The notes beneath the pieces are model-generated. The model was given only the letters and a program-made list of their open reading frames with translations. It had not been told where the DNA came from and ran no database searches. DNA of 64,000 nucleotides from contig NC_007722.1 of assembly GCF_000013005.1 (NCBI RefSeq), forward strand, positions 1,741,501 through 1,805,500, in the 5' to 3' direction. The stretch is from Erythrobacter litoralis HTCC2594 (lineage in GTDB: Bacteria; Pseudomonadota; Alphaproteobacteria; Sphingomonadales; Sphingomonadaceae). Position 1 is the first letter of the stretch; the number at the start of each line of letters is the position of its first letter. The position numbers were made by a program, and so were the translations under genes. Shown piece by piece: positions 1 through 8,192 of this stretch.

Positions 1-1
1 G

Positions 2-451
2 GGCGAAAAGCTCGGCTTCCTGCCCGGCGACATGAAGGACAAGGTCGATCCCTATCTGCGCCCGCTCTACGATGCGCTCTACGATTGCATGCCGCCCGAA
101 CAGGTCGAGCGGCGCCTGGCCTCGGGCGAGATCGAGATCGCGCCCATCGCCTTCATGCGCGGGCGCACTTTGGCCGATGCTTTCGTCATCCTGGACGAGG
201 CGCAGAACACCACGCGCGAGCAGATGAAGATGTTCCTCACCCGCTTCGGCCAGAACAGTCGCATGGTGGTCTGCGGCGACCCCAAGCAGGTCGACATCCC
301 CGGCGGCGACCGCATGAGCGGCCTCGCCGATGCGGTCGGCAAGCTCGAGGGTGTCGACGGTTTCGGCACGATCCGGTTCACGGCCGCCGACGTGGTGCGT
401 CACCCGATCGTAGGGCGCATCGTCGAGGCCTACGAAGGGCCTGTGGAGTAG
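2..451 (+). CDS. phoH: PhoH family ATPase, C-terminal part (cut by window start)
   Basis: Only the last 149 codons are in the window; the reading frame is open from base 2 upstream of the first internal ATG at 32. The visible part contains the Walker B-like stretch [10 protein letters not shown] and the downstream [13 protein letters not shown] motif, both typical of the PhoH/YbeZ branch of P-loop ATPases; Walker A lies outside. PhoH proteins are cytoplasmic NTPases linked to RNA metabolism and usually precede ybeY, as here, where the next start codon is only 13 bases downstream. Family assignment is firm; the exact cellular role of PhoH is not settled even in model organisms. Confidence 0.93.
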   Translation, partial: GEKLGFLPGDMKDKVDPYLRPLYDALYDCMPPEQVERRLASGEIEIAPIAFMRGRTLADAFVILDEAQNTTREQMKMFLTRFGQNSRMVVCGDPKQVDIPGGDRMSGLADAVGKLEGVDGFGTIRFTAADVVRHPIVGRIVEAYEGPVE

Positions 452-464
452 TGGCTCGAAGGCT

Positions 465-950
465 GTGAAGCTGGAAATCGAAATCGAACATTGGCCCGAT
501 GGCGAATGGGAATCCATCACGGGTGGCGCTGCCAAGGCCACAAGGGATGTCGAACCCGCCCTCGCCCACGCACGCCTTGAAACTTCGGTTCTGTTCACCT
601 CCGACGAGCAAGTCCACGTGCTCAACCGCGAATGGCGCGAGCGCGACAAGCCGACCAATGTCCTTTCTTTTCCGATGCTCGATCGCGACAGATTGCGCGC
701 GCTCGAGCCTGAGGGACCGCCAGAGATGCTGGGCGACATCGCGCTGGCCTACGAGACTTGTGCTCGCGAGGCAGAGGAGAAGGGCATCTCGCTTGAGGCC
801 CACGCCACGCATCTGATCGTCCACGGCCTGCTGCACCTTGCCGGGCACGATCATGTCGATTCCGACGCACAAGCCGAGGAAATGGAAGCGCTGGAGATTG
901 CAGCGCTTGCAAAACTGGGCATTGCGGACCCATATGGAGACCGCACATGA
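465..950 (+). CDS. ybeY: Endoribonuclease YbeY (16S rRNA maturation factor)
   Basis: A 161-residue protein with the YbeY zinc signature [11 protein letters not shown]; the three zinc ligands are His120, His124 and His130. YbeY is a cytoplasmic single-strand endoribonuclease acting in 16S rRNA 3'-end processing and ribosome quality control. The start is a GTG at 465, giving [10 protein letters not shown], a normal N-terminus for the family. It sits between phoH and a CorC-like gene, the usual arrangement in alphaproteobacteria, so co-transcription is likely. Length is normal for the family. Confidence 0.95.
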   Translation: MKLEIEIEHWPDGEWESITGGAAKATRDVEPALAHARLETSVLFTSDEQVHVLNREWRERDKPTNVLSFPMLDRDRLRALEPEGPPEMLGDIALAYETCAREAEEKGISLEAHATHLIVHGLLHLAGHDHVDSDAQAEEMEALEIAALAKLGIADPYGDRT

Positions 951-985
951 TACTGCATTCGATTCAGGGAGCACGTTGAAGGGCC

Positions 986-1906
986 ATGCCCGACAGTGAC
1001 CAATCCGCCGGAGATGCGGAGAGTAGAAGCGGTCTGATGACCGCCTTTCGCAAATTATTCGACCCCCAGGCCGGCGACCGTTCGCTGCGCGCCCAGCTCG
1101 AAGAGAAGATCGACGAACACGAGGAAGACGAATCGTCGGGGCTCGAAGCGTCGGCCGATGGCGACCTTTCCCCCGTCGAGCGGCAGATGCTGCGCAACCT
1201 GCTCCATTTCAGCGAGCACGATGCGGACGACGTGGCCGTGCCGCGCGGCGAGATCGTCGCGGTCAGTGCCGCTGCAACCTGGCAAGACCTTCTCGACGTT
1301 TTCTCCGAGCACGGCCATTCACGCTTGCCGGTCTATCGCGACCAGCTCGACGACGTGATCGGGATGATCCACATCAAGGACGTCTTTCCCTACCTGACCA
1401 ATGGCAAGGCGCCACCGGACGACTGGACGGTGCTGATGCGCCAGCCGCTCTATGTGCCTCAGTCGCGCAATGCGCTCGATGTGCTGGCCGACATGCGCCA
1501 GAACCGGATGCACCTCGCCATAGTGCTCGATGAATTTTCAGGTACCGACGGGATCATCACGATCGAAGACCTGGTCGAGGAAATCGTCGGCGATATCGAG
1601 GACGAACACGACGACGCGCCGGAGATCTGGATCGCCGATATCGGTGAAGGCATGTGGGATTGCGATGCCCGCGCAGAACTGGATGATGTTGCCGAGCAGA
1701 TCGACCCGCGCCTCGCCGAAGTGGACGAGGCGGTCGACACGCTGGGCGGCCTCACGTTCGTGCTCGCCGAGCGGGTGCCACCGGTCGGAGAGGTCATCGA
1801 ACACCCGAGCGGGTGGCGGATCGAAGTGACCGACGGCGACGAGACGCATGTCAAACGCCTGAGGTTGCACGCCCCGCAACGGGAAGAGGTCGTCGCCGAG
1901 AGTTAG
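986..1906 (+). CDS. CorC/HlyC-type CBS-pair protein (hemolysin family)
   Basis: 306 residues. An acidic N-terminal segment (about 1-65) leads to two CBS repeats (about 75-190, including DVIGMIHIKDVF and GIITIEDLVEEIVGDI) and a C-terminal CorC_HlyC transporter-associated domain (about 215-295, LGGLTFVLAERVP). It has no transmembrane helices, unlike the longer CNNM/CorB proteins. Relatives have been linked to magnesium/cobalt efflux and adenosyl-nucleotide sensing. It follows ybeY by 35 bases in the phoH-ybeY-corC block; the apolipoprotein N-acyltransferase often found next is absent and a LysR gene follows instead. The biochemical role is inferred from family only. Confidence 0.9.
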   Translation: MPDSDQSAGDAESRSGLMTAFRKLFDPQAGDRSLRAQLEEKIDEHEEDESSGLEASADGDLSPVERQMLRNLLHFSEHDADDVAVPRGEIVAVSAAATWQDLLDVFSEHGHSRLPVYRDQLDDVIGMIHIKDVFPYLTNGKAPPDDWTVLMRQPLYVPQSRNALDVLADMRQNRMHLAIVLDEFSGTDGIITIEDLVEEIVGDIEDEHDDAPEIWIADIGEGMWDCDARAELDDVAEQIDPRLAEVDEAVDTLGGLTFVLAERVPPVGEVIEHPSGWRIEVTDGDETHVKRLRLHAPQREEVVAES

Positions 1907-1970
1907 GGCATTCGGACTACGGCCTTTCTACCTTCTCGACATTGCAATTTTTGCACCCCACATAGGGACC

Positions 1971-2855
1971 ATGCCCCTGCGACGCCTCCCCCCGCTGCGC
2001 GCTCTCGAAGCCTTCATGCGCACTGTCCGCCTCGGCTCGGCCCGCGCCGCAGCGGAGGAACTCAATCTCAGCCCCAGCGCGCTGTCTCGGCGGATCGCCA
2101 ATCTCGAGGAGTTCGTCGGCAAGAAGCTGTTTACCCGCGCCAAGCAGGCCATGGGCCTGACCGACGAAGGACACCAGTTCTACGAGGCCGTGAGCCCGCA
2201 TTTCGAAGCGCTGCAACGCGCGGTCGAGGGGCAGTCGGACAATCTCTCGCTGCTGCGCCTGCGCCTGGGCGTCTTGCCGCTGTTCGGCAGCCAGCGCCTG
2301 TTCCCTCGCCTGGGCGAACTGCGCGCGCGGCATAAACTCCTGCATATCGATATCGATACCGGCCCGCATCTCGAAGACCGGGTCGGCGACACGCTGGATG
2401 CGGCGATCATCCTCTCGCGCGGGCCCGAGCGCGGCCTGCACGCCGTGCGGCTCGACGAGAACAAGGTGCACGCAATCTGCAGCAAGGAGCTTGCTGCGGA
2501 TATCGGGACCAATCCCGATCAGGATACGCTCGCGAAGCAAACCTTCCTGATCCACAACGAGCTGCCCGAGAGCTTCATGGCGTGGAAGGACGAGCTCGAC
2601 ATGCGCGATCTCGATCCGGCGGCGATCGATCATTACGACAGCGGCCAGCTGATGCTGGAGGCCGCCGCACAGGGCCTCGGCATCGCCATCATGCATGACG
2701 ACCACCTGCGCCGCGCCGATGACGACCGGCTGACCGAGCTGTTCGATCTCGATGTCGACAGCCCCTATAGCTACTGGTTCGTCTGCAAGCCGACCGCACT
2801 GGAAAGCCGCCCGGTGCGGCTGTTCCACGACTGGCTGGTCAACGCGGGTCTGTAA
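1971..2855 (+). CDS. LysR family transcriptional regulator
   Basis: 294 residues. An N-terminal winged helix-turn-helix (about 4-62, with LRALEAFMRTVRLGSARAAA and LSPSALSRRIANLEEF) is followed by a periplasmic-binding-like effector domain (about 90-290). It resembles the GcvA/AmpR branch by its N-terminus (PLRRLPPLRALEAF). The ligand and target genes are unknown; no divergently transcribed partner gene is next to it, which removes the usual hint. The 3' end overlaps the convergent small membrane-protein gene by 17 bases. Confidence 0.9.
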   Translation: MPLRRLPPLRALEAFMRTVRLGSARAAAEELNLSPSALSRRIANLEEFVGKKLFTRAKQAMGLTDEGHQFYEAVSPHFEALQRAVEGQSDNLSLLRLRLGVLPLFGSQRLFPRLGELRARHKLLHIDIDTGPHLEDRVGDTLDAAIILSRGPERGLHAVRLDENKVHAICSKELAADIGTNPDQDTLAKQTFLIHNELPESFMAWKDELDMRDLDPAAIDHYDSGQLMLEAAAQGLGIAIMHDDHLRRADDDRLTELFDLDVDSPYSYWFVCKPTALESRPVRLFHDWLVNAGL

Positions 2856-3147
2856 CCGCGGCCCCGGCCTCCGTGCTGCGCCTGCCCAGCCGGAACTCGA
2901 CCGGCACACATGCCATCCACGGTATCAGGACGGGCGAGACGAACATCAATCCGATCATATACCACTGCACCGCGGTGCCATGTTCTGGCTTTGGCGTCGC
3001 GAGATAGAAGGCGGTGTAGATCAGTACCGGAGCGACGATCGCCGACCACTGCGCGAACTTCCGGCGTGAACCCGCGAACCGCGAGATCGCATACCCTGCC
3101 ACCAGGCCGATCGCTGCCGTGGCCAGTATGATGAGGACGGCGCGCAT
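2839..3147 (-). CDS. Small membrane protein of unknown function
   Basis: Using the ATG at 3147 the product is 102 residues with about three hydrophobic segments (VLIILATAAIGLVAGYAI, WSAIVAPVLIYTAFYL, WYMIGLMFVSPVLIPWMACV), so it should lie in the inner membrane. I do not recognise the family. The start codon overlaps the stop codon of the upstream lipase gene (TGATG), which implies translational coupling and supports this start over more upstream in-frame codons. Its 3' end overlaps the convergent LysR gene. Confidence 0.65.
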   Translation of the reverse strand: MRAVLIILATAAIGLVAGYAISRFAGSRRKFAQWSAIVAPVLIYTAFYLATPKPEHGTAVQWYMIGLMFVSPVLIPWMACVPVEFRLGRRSTEAGAAVTDPR

Positions 3148-4097
3148 CAGTCGGCGTCCTGCTCGGGCGCGCGGGGGCGGTGGATGCACGGAACGTCCGA
3201 TGTCGTGCCCGGCCCCGGATGCGGCTTGCCCGCCTCGCCGCATTCGACCGGCGGCTTGGCAATGCCGTTCGGCTCGACCAGCGCCAGCGCGGCGCGGCTC
3301 TCATAGGCGGCGATCCACGTCAAACAGTCGGCTAGCGGACGGATGCCGTGTTTTTTGCCGGCGTTGCGATCCGGCGCGCAATTGACCACCAGCATGTCGG
3401 CCGCCGGAGGCGAGCGATAGCGGCGCAGGAAGCGCAGAAATTCTCCGCGCTCGTTGATCGCCACCCGTTTGCCGTCATTGACTGTCGAGTCCCCGCGATA
3501 GAATGGCGAAACATTGAAGGTGTAGGCGGGGATGTCGGGGTTCTCGATTGAGATCTGCGTCGCCAGCGCCCCGCCCAGCGAATGGCCGGCAACGATAAGC
3601 TGCAAACCGGGATAATCCGCCGCCAGCCGCGCGCTCTCGGCGGCATAGACCCGCCGCGCGACCGCTATCTGGTCGGCGCGGATGGAACCCCGGATGATGT
3701 CGGTCGGGCTGGAGTATTCGGTGCCCCGGAATGCAAGCACGCGCGCCTTGCGCGCACCGCGCGCGAACGTGCCGCCGCGCTCGACAAGCTCGAATTCGTC
3801 GAATAGCGAATAGGCAAGCCCGTCGCGGTTCTCGCCCTCTTCAGGCGGGATGATCCCGACTTCTGCGAAGCGCGGGCCGAGTTCGGTATAGGTGTCCTCG
3901 TCCTGATAGGCGTTGCTCGCCAGCATGGCGTAGCCATAGCTGTCCGTCGCCAAGTCGCGCACGAAGCCGCACCAGCCGCCTGGCTCCATGCGGCACGGGC
4001 TGCGGGCCTGCGTGATGTCGGGATAGGTGACGCAGCCGCTCAAGGTCAGCAGCGCAAATGCCGCCAGCAGCTTCGGTGCGACCCGGGACAGCGTCAC
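3147..4097 (-). CDS. Class 3 lipase-like lipoprotein
   Basis: 316 residues. The N-terminus is a lipoprotein signal (LLAAFALLTLSGC, lipobox LSGC), so the mature protein is probably anchored to a membrane facing the periplasm. The middle shows an alpha/beta hydrolase lipase_3 core: VLAFRGTEYSSPTDI and the nucleophile elbow GHSLGGALAT, followed by an aspartate/histidine region typical of triacylglycerol lipases. The substrate is unknown. It lies 18 bases downstream of a cyclophilin gene on the same strand and overlaps the next small membrane-protein gene, so the three probably form one transcript. Confidence 0.82.
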   Translation of the reverse strand: MTLSRVAPKLLAAFALLTLSGCVTYPDITQARSPCRMEPGGWCGFVRDLATDSYGYAMLASNAYQDEDTYTELGPRFAEVGIIPPEEGENRDGLAYSLFDEFELVERGGTFARGARKARVLAFRGTEYSSPTDIIRGSIRADQIAVARRVYAAESARLAADYPGLQLIVAGHSLGGALATQISIENPDIPAYTFNVSPFYRGDSTVNDGKRVAINERGEFLRFLRRYRSPPAADMLVVNCAPDRNAGKKHGIRPLADCLTWIAAYESRAALALVEPNGIAKPPVECGEAGKPHPGPGTTSDVPCIHRPRAPEQDAD

Positions 4098-4115
4098 CTC
4101 AAGGCTCCCGCTGGA

Positions 4116-4577
4116 TCAGGAAACGGTCGCTTTCACGATCTTCCCCGGGTTCGCCGGCGGCTCGCCCTTGGGCAAAGCGTGGACATGCTCCATGCCGGAA
4201 GTCACCTGGCCCCAGACGGTGTACTGCCCGTCGAGGAAATGCGCGTCCTCGAAGCAGATGAAGAACTGCGAATTGGCGCTGTCCGGATTTTGCGCGCGTG
4301 CCATCGAGCACGTGCCTTCGACATGCGGCTCGGCGTTGAACTCGGCCTTCAGGTCGGGCTTCTCGCTGCCGCCCATGCCGGTGCCGGTCGGGTCGCCGCC
4401 CTGCGCCATGAAGCCGGGGATCACGCGGTGAAACACCACGTCATCGTAGAAGCCTTCACCTGCCAGCTCGGTAATGCGTTCGACGTGGTCCGGCGCGAGG
4501 TCCGGGCGCAGCTTGATCGTGACGTCCTTGCCTTCGCCGTCGCCGGTGTCGAGCGTGAGGGTGAGGGTATCGGCCAT
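4116..4577 (-). CDS. Peptidyl-prolyl cis-trans isomerase, cyclophilin type
   Basis: 153 residues without an obvious signal peptide, so probably cytoplasmic (PpiB-like). Cyclophilin motifs are clear: DDVVFHRVIPGFMAQGGDPT contains the catalytic Arg of FHRVI and the FMAQGGD loop, and NSQFFICFEDA plus DGQYTVWGQV form the substrate pocket. The enzyme catalyses proline isomerisation during protein folding. It is the first gene of a minus-strand group with a lipase lipoprotein and a small membrane protein, and is divergent from mgtE. Confidence 0.94.
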   Translation of the reverse strand: MADTLTLTLDTGDGEGKDVTIKLRPDLAPDHVERITELAGEGFYDDVVFHRVIPGFMAQGGDPTGTGMGGSEKPDLKAEFNAEPHVEGTCSMARAQNPDSANSQFFICFEDAHFLDGQYTVWGQVTSGMEHVHALPKGEPPANPGKIVKATVS

Positions 4578-4705
4578 GGGTATTCTCCGTTTGCCTGGTT
4601 CTTGCTCGCCCTGATCGCGGGCGGTGATGGATTGCGCGCTTCTCTAGCAGCCCGTGCGCATGTGTCACGGCTTGCTTTTCGGACCTCCGCGCCTAGAGCG
4701 AGCAC

Positions 4706-6154
4706 ATGTCCGACGAAACGCGCCTCGACGACGATGACGTGACGCTGGCCGAACGGCCGGAAGAGGCCGCGCGGCCCGACGACCGCTTGGACGACGAGCG
4801 GCTGGACGAGGAAAACACGCTCAAGCCCGACTACGTCCGCCGCGTGCGCGACGCGCTGGAAGCGGGCGAGAACGGTACGGTCTACGATCTGGTCGAGCCG
4901 CTGCATCCGGCCGATATCGCCGACCTGTTCGAATTGTGCGAGGCGGACGAGCGCGCCCTGCTGGCGGTCGCCATCAGCGACCTGATGGGCAGCGAGGTGA
5001 TCGCCGAGCTCAACGACTACGTCCGCGAAGACATGATGGAAGCGCTCGACCCGGAAGCGGTCGCGACCATCGTCGAACAGCTCGAGACCGACGACGCAGT
5101 CCAGCTGATCGAGGATCTGGACGAGGAAGACCAGCAGGCCGTCCTCGCCGAGGTCGAAGCGGAAGACCGCGTCGCCATCGAAAGCGCGCTCTCCTATCCG
5201 GAGGAGACCGCCGGGCGCCTGATGAGCCGCAATTTCGTCGCGGTGCCCGAGCACCTGACCGTCGGACAATTGATCGACTTCCTGCGCGCCGAAGACGACC
5301 TGCCAACCGAGTTCTACGAAGTCTTCATCGTCGATGCCTCGCACCACCCGGTCGGCACCTGCGCGCTGGGTTGGGTGCTGACGACGCCGCGCAACATCGC
5401 CCTGTCGGATGTGATGAAGCGCGACCAGACCCTGATCCCGGTCATGCTCGACCAGGAAGAGGTCGCGCTGATGTTCCAGAAGTACAACCTCATCAGCGCC
5501 GCCGTGATCGACGAGGATGGCCGTCTGGTGGGCCAGATGACGGTCGACGATATCGTCCACATTATCTCCGAGGAAGCGGGCGAGGACACGCTGTTGCTTT
5601 CCGGCGCAGGCGATGGCGACATCAACGAGCCGATCCGCGATGCCTATTCCGCCCGCGTGCGCTGGCTGGTCGCCAATCTCGGCACGGCGCTGGTCGCGAG
5701 CCTTATCATTGCCGCTTTCGGGGCCGCGATCGAGAAGCTCGTCGCGCTCGCCATCCTGATGCCGATCGTCGCCAGTATCGGCGGCAATGCGGGCACGCAG
5801 ACCATGGCGGTGACGGTGCGCGCCATCGCGACCAACCAGCTTACCCGGTCCAACACCGGGCGTATCCTGTGGCGCGAGACGCGGGTCGCGTTTCTCAACG
5901 GTATCACGATTTCGGTCCTGATCGGCGCGGCCACGGCGGCGATCTTCACCCCGACGCTCGGTGCGGTCATCGCAGCGGCCATGATCATCAACCTGCTCAC
6001 CGCAGGCCTCGCCGGCGTACTGGTGCCGGTGGCGTTCGAGCGGCTCGATCAGGACCCGGCGGTCGCTTCCAGCGTGTTCGTGACGATGATCACCGATTCG
6101 ATGGGATTCTTCGCCTTCCTCGGCCTCGCGGTGGCGAGCGGGCTGGCAAACTGA
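4706..6154 (+). CDS. mgtE: Magnesium transporter MgtE
   Basis: 482 residues. The order is an Asp/Glu-rich extension (1-40), the MgtE N domain (about 45-150), a CBS pair (about 160-290, with SRNFVAVPEHLTVGQLIDFL and GQMTVDDIVHIISEEAGED) and five transmembrane helices from about residue 315 to the end. The conserved pore region IVASIGGNAGTQTMAVTVRA is present. MgtE is a gated inner-membrane Mg2+ channel whose cytoplasmic domains sense Mg2+. No M-box riboswitch-like leader was recognised upstream. The run of acidic residues at the N-terminus is longer than I expect for the family. Confidence 0.95.
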   Translation: MSDETRLDDDDVTLAERPEEAARPDDRLDDERLDEENTLKPDYVRRVRDALEAGENGTVYDLVEPLHPADIADLFELCEADERALLAVAISDLMGSEVIAELNDYVREDMMEALDPEAVATIVEQLETDDAVQLIEDLDEEDQQAVLAEVEAEDRVAIESALSYPEETAGRLMSRNFVAVPEHLTVGQLIDFLRAEDDLPTEFYEVFIVDASHHPVGTCALGWVLTTPRNIALSDVMKRDQTLIPVMLDQEEVALMFQKYNLISAAVIDEDGRLVGQMTVDDIVHIISEEAGEDTLLLSGAGDGDINEPIRDAYSARVRWLVANLGTALVASLIIAAFGAAIEKLVALAILMPIVASIGGNAGTQTMAVTVRAIATNQLTRSNTGRILWRETRVAFLNGITISVLIGAATAAIFTPTLGAVIAAAMIINLLTAGLAGVLVPVAFERLDQDPAVASSVFVTMITDSMGFFAFLGLAVASGLAN

Positions 6155-6223
6155 CCGCTGGAGACATGGACCGCATGGACCACGGTCCAGGGGCGGAAAA
6201 CCAGGGGGGCGCAGGGTTGGACG

Positions 6224-6265
6224 TGTCACTTTAAGAGTGACAGGTTGCGAGGCGAGAGTGACAGG
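6224..6265. repeat. Palindrome TGTCACT-N5-AGTGACA plus direct repeat GAGTGACAGGT
   Basis: Seven-base perfect inverted arms at 6224-6230 and 6236-6242 are separated by TTAAG. The 11-mer GAGTGACAGGT occurs at 6235-6245 and again at 6255-6265, a spacing of 20 bases, about two helical turns. It could be a protein-binding site or part of a repeat element; it lies downstream of mgtE rather than in front of a gene on the plus strand. Confidence 0.5.
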
Positions 6266-6330
6266 TCCAGATGCACTTGCGAAAGGCATTGTCGGAAGAT
6301 GCCAGAACTAATGGCCTGTAGGACAGCGGA

Positions 6331-6486
6331 GTCCTTCTCCCCGTGGGAGAAGGATGGCAAAGCTTGCTCCTGAAAGGAGCTAGCGCAGCCTGGATGAGGG
6401 TGTTGCACTTAGTGACCCTCACCCTAGCTCCGCTAGCCCGCTACGCGGCCAAGCTGCGCTACCCTCTCCCAAGGGGAGAGGGTGAG
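6331..6486. repeat. Intergenic repeat with terminal hairpins
   Basis: The left end is the hairpin CCTTCTCCCCGTGGGAGAAGG and the right end is CCCTCTCCCAAGGGGAGAGGG; between them lies a segment with GCTAGCGC and CTAGCTCCGCTAGC. This is the layout of mobile, non-coding palindromic elements that are common in sphingomonad intergenic regions. It ends at the stop codon of the minus-strand cyclase gene and may act as a two-way transcription barrier. Confidence 0.6.
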
Positions 6487-6489
6487 CCG

Positions 6490-7431
6490 CTACCTTATCG
6501 CCACCGGATTGATCACCGCCTGCACCGATCCCGCGAACCGCGGCTGGCCCAGCACGAAGAAAAATTCGTGCACGCTGTCCGCCGCCAGTCGCGACGTATT
6601 CATCGTCTCCAGAACGTAGATGCCGTAATCCACCAGCAGCATCTGGTGGACCGGAAACAGCGTGCCGTCCTCGAATGCCATCGTCTCCAGCGCGGCGCTG
6701 TCGGCGCCGATAGCCACGACGCCCAGATCCGCGAGGTAGCGCGCGCCATCGACATTGATGCCGGGTTGCCGGCCGATAAATGCCTCCGGATCTTCCTCCG
6801 CCATCGATAACCAGCCGGTGTTCAACAGCACCACATCGCCCGCGCGCACCTCGACGCCCTGCGCCGTCGCCGCCGCGCGGATGTCTGCGCTGCCGAAGCC
6901 TTGCATCGGCTCCAGCCGCTCGACGCCGAAATGCTTTGCCATGTCGATCATCACCCCGCGCGTGGCGATGGGCGGGATATGCTCGGTGCCGAGCTCCTTC
7001 ATGCCGGTCGGGGTGAAGATATCCTCGCGCCTCAGGCCGCCATAGTGCACCCCGTCGCGCCCAATGTGGGCAAGCCCGTCCAGCTGGCTGCCGATCCCGA
7101 CATGGGTCACCAGCCGGTCGTCATGCGCGGTGACCTTGTTGGTGCCCTGCGGGTCGCCGCCGTCGAAGGTCTCGATCCCGTAGCTGCGGCCCGGATAGGC
7201 GGGCGTGTCGGGCCCGGTGATCACGCCAAGCGCATAGACCTTGCCGTCCGTTACGAGCTGCGCCGCCTGCGCGGTCATCTCCGGCGTGACGGTGGTCACC
7301 ATGCCGAGCCGCGGATCGGGCTCGCCTGTCTGCGCTGTTGGCGGCTCGTCTTCCGCAGAGGCCGTCGATCCTCCCGCAACCATGGCCAGCATTGCCACCG
7401 CAGACCAGGCTGCCTTCCACTTCGTTCGCAT
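6490..7431 (-). CDS. Cyclase family protein (kynurenine formamidase-like), exported
   Basis: Starting at the ATG at 7431 gives 313 residues with a Sec signal peptide (MRTKWKAAWSAVAMLAMVAG, cleavage likely after STASA). The frame is open further upstream but without a signal peptide context. The cyclase/KynB-type fold is supported by DRLVTHVGIGSQLDGLAHIG and by RGVMIDMAKHFGV and VVLLNTGW. The usual metal motif HxGTHxDxxxH here reads HVGIGSQLDGLAH, so the second metal His is replaced; the Asp and last His remain. The substrate is unknown. Other members hydrolyse amides or lactones such as N-formylkynurenine. Confidence 0.78.
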   Translation of the reverse strand: MRTKWKAAWSAVAMLAMVAGGSTASAEDEPPTAQTGEPDPRLGMVTTVTPEMTAQAAQLVTDGKVYALGVITGPDTPAYPGRSYGIETFDGGDPQGTNKVTAHDDRLVTHVGIGSQLDGLAHIGRDGVHYGGLRREDIFTPTGMKELGTEHIPPIATRGVMIDMAKHFGVERLEPMQGFGSADIRAAATAQGVEVRAGDVVLLNTGWLSMAEEDPEAFIGRQPGINVDGARYLADLGVVAIGADSAALETMAFEDGTLFPVHQMLLVDYGIYVLETMNTSRLAADSVHEFFFVLGQPRFAGSVQAVINPVAIR

Positions 7432-7497
7432 GTCGTTCCCCTCCCCCCGCCTTAGTGACGGGCTTGAAAAAGCGCCCTGTTGTGCCAGATCATAGCG

Positions 7498-7887
7498 ATG
7501 CCGCTCAACCTGACCAAGATCGCATTCGGTGCGCAAAGCTATGCCGATATCGAGAAATGGTATGCGGCGCGGCGCAGCCCCAACCTGACGACCCGGTATC
7601 GCCCGACCAAATGGGAAAAGTGCATCGGCGGATCGCTCTACTGGATACACCAGCACAGTATCGTTGCCCGCAGCGAGATACTCGGCTTTTCGGAGACGAA
7701 AGACGGCCGCTGGTCGATCGACCTGAAGCCCGAACTGGTCCGTGTCCTGCCCCGACCTAAGCGCGCGCATCAGGGCTGGCGCTATCTCAAAGGCGAACCG
7801 CCGCGCGATCTCGAAGACGGCGAGGATATCGGCGACGCGCTGCCGGGCAAGCTGCAGTTGAAACTGCAGAAACTGGGGCTGGTCTAG
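7498..7887 (+). CDS. DUF1489 family protein
   Basis: 129 residues from the ATG at 7498 (MPLNLTKIAFGAQSYADIEKW), which matches the N-terminus I recall for DUF1489; an in-frame ATG six codons upstream is less likely. Conserved features are the KCIGGSLYWIHQHSIVARSE core and the later RAHQGWRYL. The family is restricted largely to alphaproteobacteria and has no established function; it is soluble and basic. It is divergent from the cyclase gene and precedes a stress-promoter-driven small gene on the same strand. Confidence 0.82.
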   Translation: MPLNLTKIAFGAQSYADIEKWYAARRSPNLTTRYRPTKWEKCIGGSLYWIHQHSIVARSEILGFSETKDGRWSIDLKPELVRVLPRPKRAHQGWRYLKGEPPRDLEDGEDIGDALPGKLQLKLQKLGLV

Positions 7888-7899
7888 GCGCAGGAATTA

Positions 7900-7925
7900 G
7901 GAACCTTAGCGCACCTTTTCCCGTT
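7900..7925 (+). promoter_or_regulatory. EcfG-type general stress promoter
   Basis: GGAAC at 7900-7904 and CGTT at 7922-7925 are separated by exactly 17 bases. This matches the consensus GGAAC-N16/17-CGTT for the alphaproteobacterial general stress sigma factor EcfG. The site ends 21 bases before the ATG at 7947, with AAAGGAG between, so transcription would start just in front of the ribosome binding site of the small downstream gene. Confidence 0.75.
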
Positions 7926-7946
7926 GATCGGGAAAGGAGAAATTTC

Positions 7947-8192
7947 ATGCCCGAACGCCAGAGCCGCCACCCCGACAACGAATTGATAGATGAGATCACC
8001 AGCGAGAAGACACCGTCGCAATCGAGTTCCTCGGGCGGCGAAGTGAACACCCGCGTGGGTAGTCGCGCCGAGCTTCATCGCGCCACCGATCCGGACAATC
8101 GCGAACCGGTCGTGGGCTCGGACAATCCCGAGGAAGACGCGATGAAGGGTCCCAAGACCATGGAAAAAATCAAGAAAGGCGAAGCGAACTAA
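7947..8192 (+). CDS. Small hydrophilic protein, probable general stress gene
   Basis: 81 residues, highly polar and charged, rich in Ser, Asp, Glu and Asn, with no predicted membrane segment or recognisable domain (MPERQSRHPDNELIDEIT at the start). It looks intrinsically disordered. A strong ribosome binding site AAAGGAG precedes the ATG, and a perfect EcfG promoter stands directly upstream, which places it in the general stress regulon by inference. Its stop overlaps that of the convergent SDR gene by four bases. Function unknown. Confidence 0.72.
   Translation: MPERQSRHPDNELIDEITSEKTPSQSSSSGGEVNTRVGSRAELHRATDPDNREPVVGSDNPEEDAMKGPKTMEKIKKGEAN

Larger units (their letters stand above)
6155..6489. 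other. Non-coding gap of 335 bases
   Basis: No credible gene is present between mgtE and the cyclase-family gene. The left part holds a short palindrome with a third copy of its half-site (6224-6265). The right part is a repeat-like block with hairpins at both ends (6331-6486). Short open frames here have low-complexity translations of the repeat and no ribosome binding site. Confidence 0.7.

Noticed and set aside
4421..6289. 622-codon open frame on the minus strand
   Set aside because: Antisense to mgtE, low complexity, no start context.
7914..7937. Hairpin CCTTTTCCCG-TTGAT-CGGGAAAGG covering the ribosome binding site of the 7947 gene, possible RNA thermometer
   Set aside because: The EcfG promoter predicts a transcript starting near 7931, so the left arm would not be in the mRNA.
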